A stretch of DNA of 64,000 nt from Galeopsis tetrahit (Eukaryota; Streptophyta; Magnoliopsida; Lamiales; Lamiaceae), in contig OY776133.1 in the NCBI GenBank assembly GCA_963675135.1, positions 39,711,494 to 39,775,493 of the forward strand, read 5' to 3'. The stretch's first letter is position 1; the number at the start of each line of letters is the position of its first letter. Shown piece by piece: positions 56,540 to 64,000 of this stretch. The position numbers and the translations under genes are program-made. A model generated the notes under the pieces. The model was not told where the DNA came from. It searched no databases and saw only the letters and a program-made list of their open reading frames with translations.

Positions 56540-57700
56540 TTTGTCGAACCTATCACATTTATTTACCCTATTAACACATTGAGAATTTTGATAATATTGA
56601 GAAAATTGGGAATTATCAATATTAAAAAACTATTGATTTTTTTGTGAATTTGACTGATTTTGGAAGTTGTGATTATAATTGGGATCATTTGGATCCATGT
56701 TAGAAGAGAAAAATGATAATTAACATAATTTAGAAGAGAAAAAAAATTAGGAGAAGAGAAAAGGGAGTGTATGAAATTGTGATCCAAAAACATATCAAGA
56801 TTGGTCTCTATTTATAGAGAATTTAATTTTATAAATTTTGGTATTATTATTATTATTTTCTTTTAAATAAATAAGTGAAAATCGAAAAATTATCTAAATA
56901 AAATATAATCGACGAGTCAAAACTGGACACGTGTCATATTTAAATTTTTTGGATTTTAAAATACCCCATCCAATTGTCAACAACAAACTTGGTCATCCAT
57001 TCTCACGCCCAAACATTGATTTTTTTTTTTTTTTTATTTATTTTAATGGACAACCAGGTCATCCGATAAACATGTCTAAACATTCTCAAAATCCACCACT
57101 AATTTTCTCCTTTCTCCAAAACCTGTACTTCATGTTTTTATATGTCCTACCTTAAAATAGTTTGCTAGCATAAATCTATTTCTTTGATAAATCTGAATAA
57201 TGGTGGTTTAACTAACGTTTCAAAAAAATTGCAATAAAGATTTTAATAGAAAAATATCTAGAATATAAAAGAAAGAGGGAAAACAAATTTCTGAAATATT
57301 CTTAATATGAATTCATAATTTTAGAGAATTTTTTACAATTAATCTTCACCACAAATGTTACTATATATGACTCGAATAATTATAAATAGAAAAATGAATT
57401 CAAATAAATATCTATTTTAAAATAAGTTTAATATTGTTCAAAAAAATCAAATCTAAAAAAATTGATAAAATACAAATAAAATAAAACTAATTAACCAATA
57501 GGGATGTAGAAACATTCTGGTTCCTTCTTAACCTCAAATATTATAGACTCAAAAATAATATATTTGTGAAATGACATATCATTTTTTTTAAATGACAGTT
57601 TGACTAACAACAGTATCAATTCCAACTTTTATAGGGACTAAATGTGAGTGATCAAATCTAAAAATAAAAATAGGTAATGGTGACCAACATAATATTTTCC
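56540..57700. other. MULE-1 interior and right terminal repeat, no gene
   Basis: A+T-rich without coding signal. The last ~120 bp form the right terminal repeat of MULE-1. Confidence 0.6.
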
Positions 57701-57709
57701 TTTTATATA

Positions 57710-59252
57710 TTTTAAGAGCCGATAAGAAATTTTAAGAACGATAAGAGATGAGATGAAGTTAAATCTAAACTATCAACCCTCAATCTCCCTAAAACCACAC
57801 ATATGCTAAATCTATTTGCTTAGGATTATAAATGAGGAGATAGGTGAATAAATTTTGGGGTAAATAGTATAGGTGATCATGCTTTTATTTTATTGTCGAA
57901 TAAAAATAGAGCATTTTTTCGGGTTAGTTTGGATTGATGAATGAGATAATGTTGGATAAATTAACTCACCCCTCCCTTATAGTTAGTAATCTCAGTTATG
58001 AAATCAAATGATTGTAAAAGTGTGCCTCTCAAAGATCATAACAATTGATGAATGAAAATAAATTTTTTGATCAATGTTAAAAGTTGAATATTCCATTTAA
58101 AATTATGTCTAGATTGCATTAACACTCTATTCTTAACTTCATAATTTTTCTGTGTTCAAAAAAAAAAAAACCTCATAATTTTTCTCATGTATAAAGTACA
58201 CAGTAATTCCTTCTAAAAAAAAATGGAGGGGCTCACGAGCCAACCCGATAAACAAGCAAATTAGCTTATTTAGTCCACAAGTTGAATGACCTAGACCAAA
58301 TTAACTTGGGGTTGCACGGGCTACCATATCTTTTGACTTAGCCTTATATTTCTAAGGTTAAGCAAATCAGTCCGTCGAGCCCCATCACACTTAACATATA
58401 ATATAACTAACATTAAATTAATGTATAAAATTCTAATTACAAATTAATAGTTTAAAGTCACGCATTACATTGGTCAAAATATTAATAAGAAAAAGAAAAC
58501 ATAAAAAGGGAATTTCATGATTCTCTAATCAATCTTTTTACGGATGTCTTTAGGTCATATTATCATATAACGAAACTTAACTAATACTATCATTTAACTA
58601 ATTTTCACTTAAATAAATTTATCAATTTAATTTGACTTTACGCAACAGTGTAAGAACTATTTCACATGAATTTTGATGTATTTATGATATTATATTTAAA
58701 TTTCAAGCAATCATTTTAAACATAAGTTTCTAGTATCGATGAATGAAAAAAAAATTTATAATTAGAGAAGTTTATAGCCAAAATTATAATGACCATAAAT
58801 AATCTAATAAGAGGAAAAATTCAAAATTTATCGTTTGAAATTTCCAAAAAGTATAGAATTCAATCAAGGAAAAGAAATTTTATCTTTCCTTATAATTAAC
58901 ATAAGCATCAATTTAATCTCCTCATCCCGCCGCGGTCATATTAATTAATTGGAGATTTGGAGGCTTGGAGCCACCATGCATCGTTTAGACTTTAGACTAT
59001 GAACAAGCAAACCACACCTCCATCATGTGCAAATCTCTAGAACCATAGTGACTGTTCTGATTTGAACTTGGTTAAATACAAAGTAATTGATATCGTAATG
59101 GTTTCGTAGTTCTAAATCATACCAATAATCCACATTAGAAGGTTGATCAATAAAGGAATTTAAGCTAAAAGAAATTTGGAGCCAAACTTTAGATTGCTAA
59201 CTTTAGATTTACAGTTTTTGCTAGTCTAGAAGAGTGCATAAAGTTAATTGCT
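57710..59252. other. CACTA interior, no gene seen
   Basis: No coding signal recognised. A short duplicate (CTCATAATTTTTCT) flanks an A run near 58150. A ~20-bp word (GCTAACTTTAGATTTACAG) occurs at about 59192 and again at 59251, at the left edge of the captured exon below. Confidence 0.5.
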
Positions 59253-59860
59253 AACTTTAGATTTACAGAGGATGAAGTTTCTTTTATCAAATCTTCATTA
59301 CCCTCATCGTGCAAGGTATATTTTATGAAATGTATACGCTGTTGCTCAAGATATTAAAAATCCTTTCTATAATTTATTTACAAGCCTGTTTTCTTTGATA
59401 ATGCTTGTGATTTTCTGAATATGGCCGTATCTGATTCAAATCAAGTTCTATAATGCAGAATATGTATTGGCAATATGGCCTCGAAAGATTTTAAGCAATA
59501 CACTTGCAATGTTATCTGATGTAGATTTCTTATGCTTATTCTCATAGGAAATACACTTGCTAAGGTTTGACATTCTACAAACTATGTTTTAATCAGAACT
59601 TGATACTTGATTAAGTTTTATATTTAGGAACATTAATTATATCTTCAGCAAAATTGGTTATCTTATTTTACCTTGAAAAATTAAATGTTTGAATAAACTA
59701 TTGGACTAATTAATAAATTAAATATTGATTCTAGGATGGCGTTTATGACTACCTCGGTGGAATAGATTGTTCAGCTGTGGTGATACACGCTATTCCTGAA
59801 GGATTTGTTGTATTTCCGAAGATACCCTTGATGAGAGTTGAACTTGAAGGGCCAGTAGAT
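59253..59860 (+). pseudogene. two-exon fragment of a nicotinate phosphoribosyltransferase gene captured in the CACTA
   Basis: Exon 1 (about 59253-59315) encodes FRFTEDEVSFIKSSLP and ends AAG|GTATAT. Exon 2 (59735-59860) follows an acceptor ATTCTAG, encodes YDYLGGIDCSAVVIHAIPEG then FVVFPKIPLMRVE, and ends GAT|GTAAGT. The two join in phase. The order and motifs match the N-terminal part of plant NAPRT, which makes nicotinate mononucleotide in NAD salvage. Exon 2 has a two-codon insertion (LE) after MRVE. A later acceptor-like TTCTTGCAG at about 59993 is followed by a short frame that does not resemble NAPRT. The rest of the gene (about 500 codons) is absent. I am confident of the family but recognised it from memory. 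Confidence 0.75.
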
Positions 59861-60729
59861 GTAAGTACCTCCTCTTTAAACTATTTTTTGTTTCTTTGGC
59901 ATCTGATGCTTATCTTGAAAATAGTTGTGGTGTTATTGATATTACGATCTATCTATACCTTTGTGCTATCTAAATATGTTGATTTCTTGCAGTCTAAACA
60001 TGAGCTAAATGGAGAAGAGCATCATATAATTTAATTGTATGTTTGTACACATTCTTCACAGAAAGACGGTTGAAAATCCAATAAGGCTAAAGAAAATTGG
60101 GTACGTCATGTAGATATTTACTAATGAGATTTCATTTTATTACTAAAGTTGTTGCTAACTATATTTATTTTCATAATTAATGATCAACTAGGAGAAAATG
60201 ATAAAGAAGCAAGAAGAATGTGTCGAATAAGAAATTGATGGAAGTTCAGCGAAAATTGTTCTTGTGGTCTTAGGTCATGGCCTCTTACAAAAAAGGGTTT
60301 GGTTATGGTCCAAAAACTTCAAATAGACGCGGTGTTTTTATTGATGCTTCTAACCGATTCGGAACTACTTGACACAATATAATAGTTGTAAGCTTCTGAA
60401 ACTAGCACACAATGAATAAATTTATGAATTTATTGACTGAGAAACGGATAAACTTTTAAAATTTAAGTGAATATTCTTTATGTTTATTTTTATACTTGTT
60501 ACTTTTTACTTTTGGTACAATTTAGTTCATTGCATTACTTATTTTATCATCTTCAATAATTTGGTGGCCGTCAATGTAAATATATATTTGTTATAATTTA
60601 GTAATTAAATTATGTTCATCAAAAGATTATATTTTTGTCGATTTATATGCAAGTAATATATGTATTCACAATTCAATGAATCTCAAGTAAAATAAATAAT
60701 TTCATGAAAATTTATTCGTTATAATAAAA
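59861..60729. other. CACTA interior downstream of the captured exons
   Basis: A small plus-strand frame at about 60279-60371 (MASYKKGFGYGPKTSNRRG..., 31 codons) is not recognised. It may be a remnant of a gene tail. Nothing else is seen. Confidence 0.3.
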
Positions 60730-61735
60730 TTTTAATTAGTGACAGAAGACATTGTCATCATATATTAAGTAGTAATGCCAATTTATCACTACATTTTTTT
60801 ATGACGGGTTTTGCACTAAAACATTTTTTTGCACTATTTAATGACGAATTGTGTTGTCATTATATATACAAACATATGATGACAATAAAAAAATCGTAAC
60901 AATAGTGTAATACTTTTGTGACTGGAAATTTAAAAGAAGGCGAAATAAATGTTGTCTTTATATCTGAAAATATAGTGACAATTATAAAATTTGTCACTAA
61001 ATAATATTTTACTATGACAAAAATTATTTGTCATCATTTTTACACTATTTAGTGACCACACATATTTTGTCACTAAGTATTATCCTTTTGTGACACATTG
61101 TGTCGTCATTATATAAATACATATAACAATGATTACAATTTCGTCATTAAAGTGAAATTCTTTGGTGACGAAATATATAAAATGTGACGAAATAATCGAT
61201 CTAATTGTGACAATATTGTTGTCACTAAAATTTGAAAAAGTTGGTAGAAAATGAAAAAATCGTCAGTAAAAATTATTATATTAGTGACAATAAATCAAAT
61301 CGTCATGTAAAGCAGAACTCTTTTGTGACGAACTATATAAATTATGACGAAAATTTTGTCATTAAAATTTGAAAATTTTGATAGAAAATTGATAGTCGTC
61401 ACTAAATATTTATATTTTAGTGACGATAGATCAAAACGTCATATAAATTTGAGCTTTTAGTGACGAAATACCATATTTAGGGATAAGGTTCAATGTCAAA
61501 TGTGACACTTTATTTGTCACCATAGATGAACCGATATAGCGACGGTGAACTTTAGCGTCACCAAATGATGACCTTTGATGACGAATTCAAATAACGTCAC
61601 ATTTACCTAATGCGACGCAAATATGGTGACCATCTATGCGACATAAGAAATTTGTCGCCAAACACATCTTGTGATGAAAAATGATGCTTTTGTGACGAAT
61701 TGTTGTCGTCGCGATTTCTCAAATTTCTTGTAGTG
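60730..61735. repeat. right subterminal repeats of the CACTA element
   Basis: About thirty copies of GTGACGA, TCGTCA, TTTGTCAC and variants in both orientations, ending in the 13-bp terminal repeat. Confidence 0.8.
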
Positions 61736-62518
61736 AACTAAAAAGTAAAGTAAAACGTCTCTTGATTTGATCTCCTTCAACTCTGTGAGTTCTTGAATAC
61801 TTGAATGCTCTTTGAATGCTTTAGTTCTTCAGAATATCTTGAGTAGCAGTAATAGCAGTAGTCTTTTCAAGTAGAAGATCCTTTGGTATTTATAGACTTT
61901 AGTATGACAGTTAGTAGTTTGTGAAACTAACTCTCAACTAACTATTAATTGTTTCTTGTAACTTATCTTTTTGTAACTGACTTTGTAATTTATCTTCTTA
62001 TTCCAAGTCAGCATATCTTCAAATATATACAGTTACATTCCAACTAATAAGTTTTCCAAACTTATTACTCCAGCACAGTAAATTACTCTTCTTCATTTTT
62101 ACTGTTCTTAGTCCGACTCAGCACATTTCTCAACTTCTGTTCTGCGCTTCATCAGAATATTTCACTTATATTTATGAGCTTCATTTTTACTCTTCTTGAT
62201 AGTCTTCTTACTTTGGAGTATTCTTCTTTAGTCTTCTGATCTTTCTCTATTCTACTGTTCTAAACTTTTACAACGCTGATTACAACAAAAGAGTATATAT
62301 AAGTCCTATTCTATAAGCTGTCTACACAATACTTTATCAGCTTAGTTCCTAAGAGTTCATATATTACATCAGTAACTCATAAGATCAGTAAACTCAGTAT
62401 TTCATGTTTCACCTAGATGAATTTCAACCACATATATCATTAACTTTAAGTTGCTTTTGGCCATCAAAACATAATCTCATCAATTTAGAATATTGTTCAT
62501 AGGATTCATATCCCAACA
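61736..62518 (-). repeat. LTR-D1, right part
   Basis: It continues the LTR interrupted at 38770 (the AAC duplicate is 61736-61738) and ends TTCATATCCCAACA. Relative to LTR-D2 it lacks about 50 bp just after the CACTA site. A TATA box (CTATAAATA, minus strand) lies at 61890-61898. Confidence 0.88.
61890..61898 (-). promoter_or_regulatory. TATA box of LTR-D1
   Basis: CTATAAATA on the minus strand, at the same relative place as in the other LTRs. Confidence 0.6.
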
Positions 62519-62532
62519 ATTTCCCCATTTTT
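62519..62532 (-). other. polypurine tract of element 3
   Basis: AAAAATGGGGAAAT on the minus strand, directly before LTR-D1. It is a one-base variant of the tract in elements 1 and 2, which shows that LTR-D1 is a 3' LTR. Confidence 0.8.
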
Positions 62533-62734
62533 ATGAAGCCAAAACTACTTAAATGTTAATAAATCAGTAGTTAAGTATGTAGTCAATCATAACAGTTCAT
62601 CAAGTCAAAATTCCAGATTCATATTCATATTTAGATAATTCACATAATTACAAAATATGCAAATATGAAATAAAGAAATAAAGATAAGGTAAAGAAAATT
62701 TATCTTGTAAACTTGAGTCCTTCATCTTCATTCT

Positions 62735-63202
62735 TCAAATTATGTATGCCACATACAACCTTGCTTTGATGTCCATCATATGTTGATGATCAGTGATGCC
62801 TTCATCCTTAATGATCTTCTCAATGATTTTAGCAATCTCATTGTAATCAGGTTCTCCAGATTCCAATCTTGGAGGTTCCCAAACAGGCTCTTCAGGGCAT
62901 AGAATACTAATTCCAACAACACTTGTTGTTAATAGTATATCTTCCCAAAATTCTCTTGCAATGTTGTCCATGAAATCTTGAAAATCAGCAAACTCTTCTT
63001 CTTTGTTCGAGTGAACACCAAATTTCCTCATAATGTAGTTTGCTATTTGCCATCTTTTCTTGATATCATCCCAGTATGCAATCTGATCTGGATACACAAT
63101 GAAATCAAGATATGTATCATTGCAAATTTCATTAACCTTCTTTTTCTTCTTAAGAGATGTAACTCTTCTTTCAAATTTCTTTGTAGCAGCTTCAACATCT
63201 TT
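62735..63202 (-). pseudogene. ORF3 C-terminal fragment of element 3, cut by LTR-D2
   Basis: About 155 codons, open from the LTR-D2 junction to the stop at 62735. It contains a Lys/Arg-rich segment (LKKKKKVNE), then the conserved C-terminal ORF3 domain (RWQIANYIMRKFG, FQDFMDN, EPVWEPP) in the same order as residues ~1000-1150 of the element 1 protein. It is diverged, so element 3 belongs to a different SIRE-like subfamily. The remaining ~1,000 codons, pol and gag are not in the window. Confidence 0.8.
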
Positions 63203-63203
63203 T

Positions 63204-64000
63204 TGTTGGTCCCAAAGTTGAGTTAAGGTTGATTAAGCTAGTAAAAGTCTAACGGGGACGGGTGAATAGACTTTTAAAAATCTTTCAAAATATCAGAGTT
63301 ATATGCGGAATAGTGTTCTGAATAGTACTGTTCTTACTAGGTCAGATCAGTACTTCCAGTTACAGTTTTATACTCAACTTAGATTTAGATCTTGAATATG
63401 TATGTTAAACAAATAACAAACAGTAAGTAAATCAACACACAAGATTTATAGTGGTTCGACAAATGTCTACATCCACTCTCACAACTCCAGTCGTGATATT
63501 TTATTAACTCTTCCTTCTTGAGTTTCTTGTGGCTTAAAGTCCCAAGATTAAGACCTTGATCTTATCGATTATACCACCAGGTATATCTTCGATCTATTAG
63601 TAATTTCACAAGTAACTAGCACACTTGTTTACAACAAATCACAAACTAAAATGGTAAAGTAAAACTTCTCTAGAATGTAGCCTTTGAATCTTCCATTCAG
63701 TACGATGGCTTCTTCTCTTGATTTGATCTCCTTTAACTCTGTGAGTTCTTGAATGCTTCGTAGATTCTTAATTGCTCTTTGATTGCTCTTAGATCAGTAG
63801 TCTCAGCAGTAGAAGATCACACGGTATTTATAGACTTTAGTATGACAGTTAGCAGTTTGTGAAACTAACTCTCAACTAACTCTTAACCGTTTCTTGTAAC
63901 TTCTTTTTGTAACCGACTTTACTTCTTCTTATCTCCAAGTCAGCATATCTTCAAATATCTTCAGTTACGCCTTAAATAAGTTTTCCAAACTTATTCTTCA
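63204..64000 (-). repeat. LTR-D2, inserted in the ORF3 of element 3, runs off the right edge
   Basis: It begins TGTTGGTCCC immediately after the broken ORF3 frame and aligns with LTR-D1 to the end of the window. It has the uninterrupted target of the CACTA (ACAAACTAAA near 63641-63650). A TATA box is at 63825-63833 (minus strand). Whether it belongs to a full element or is solo lies beyond the window. Confidence 0.85.
63825..63833 (-). promoter_or_regulatory. TATA box of LTR-D2
   Basis: CTATAAATA on the minus strand. Confidence 0.6.

Larger units (their letters stand above)
45218..57700. mobile_element. 12.5-kb Mutator-type element (MULE-1) without transposase
   Basis: The ends GGGAAAATATCACG and (reverse complement) GGAAAATATTATG are related to the MITE at 43764-44890, sharing the ACATTTAGTC and GATTTRGTCAC words. 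An exact 9-bp duplication TTTTATATA lies at 45209-45217 and 57701-57709. No transposase gene is found. The length is mostly due to nested insertions: MULE-2, the small CACTA and the Helitron candidate. Confidence 0.8.
38771..61735. mobile_element. ~23-kb CACTA-type element nested in LTR-D1
   Basis: The ends are CACTACAAGAAAT at 38771 and its exact reverse complement ending at 61735 (13 bp). The element is flanked by AAC on both sides (38768-38770 and 61736-61738). LTR-D2 has the uninterrupted site at about 63641-63647, confirming the insertion and the 3-bp duplication. Both ends carry dense TGACGA / TCGTCA subterminal repeats. I see no recognisable transposase (TnpD-like) gene, so this copy is probably non-autonomous or has lost it. 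Its interior holds several other transposons and gene fragments. Confidence 0.88.

Overview
This window is transposon-dense intergenic DNA from a plant nuclear genome, most likely a eudicot. The evidence is the set of Ty1/copia elements with an extra third ORF (the SIRE/Maximus-type layout), tRNA-iMet primer sites, CACTA, Mutator and Helitron elements, plant LINEs, and a captured plant gene fragment. I see no intact single-copy host gene.

Region 1 (1-4761, + strand) is the 3' half of a copia element (element 0): an open pol C-terminus, a 34-bp tandem repeat, and a third ORF that stops abruptly where another element begins.

Region 2 (4762-29932, - strand) is the main structure: LTR-A, internal, LTR-B, internal, LTR-C. 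Two complete internal regions (element 1 and element 2; gag, pol and a ~1,150-codon ORF3) share the middle LTR. LTR-B looks recombinant. Its left ~1,065 bp match LTR-A and its right ~110 bp match LTR-C. The outer flanks differ (element 0 ORF3 on one side, a Mutator transposase on the other) and carry no matching target duplication. I read this as recombination between two separate insertions with loss of the DNA between them. Element 1 is nearly intact (one nonsense codon, in ORF3). Element 2 is decayed and has lost integrase catalytic and zinc-binding residues.

Region 3 (29933-38324) holds a broken Mutator-like transposase cut by LTR-C, a DUF4283/LINE ORF1 relic, a CACTA end, a tRNA-like SINE candidate, and a probable solo LTR (LTR-E) that carries a MITE.

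Region 4 (38325-64000) is a nest. A third SIRE-like element (- strand) has its 3' LTR (LTR-D1) split by a ~23-kb CACTA-type element (13-bp perfect terminal repeats, AAC duplication; the uninterrupted sequence is seen in LTR-D2). The CACTA contains a LINE 3' end, an unidentified multi-exon membrane-gene fragment, a 1.1-kb Mutator MITE, and a 12.5-kb Mutator-type element. It also holds two exons that look like nicotinate phosphoribosyltransferase. Inside the 12.5-kb element lie a second Mutator-type element and a Helitron candidate. The second element carries a small CACTA and a captured, 3'-truncated LINE with an intact ORF1. The Helitron candidate carries a further MITE. The ORF3 fragment of the third SIRE-like element is itself cut by LTR-D2 at the right edge.

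ORF3 homologues occur four times, so this poorly understood gene is the recurring theme. Gag and Pol in both sequenced junctions are separated by two in-frame stops followed by a splice-acceptor-like sequence, which suggests a splicing-based way to make Gag-Pol.
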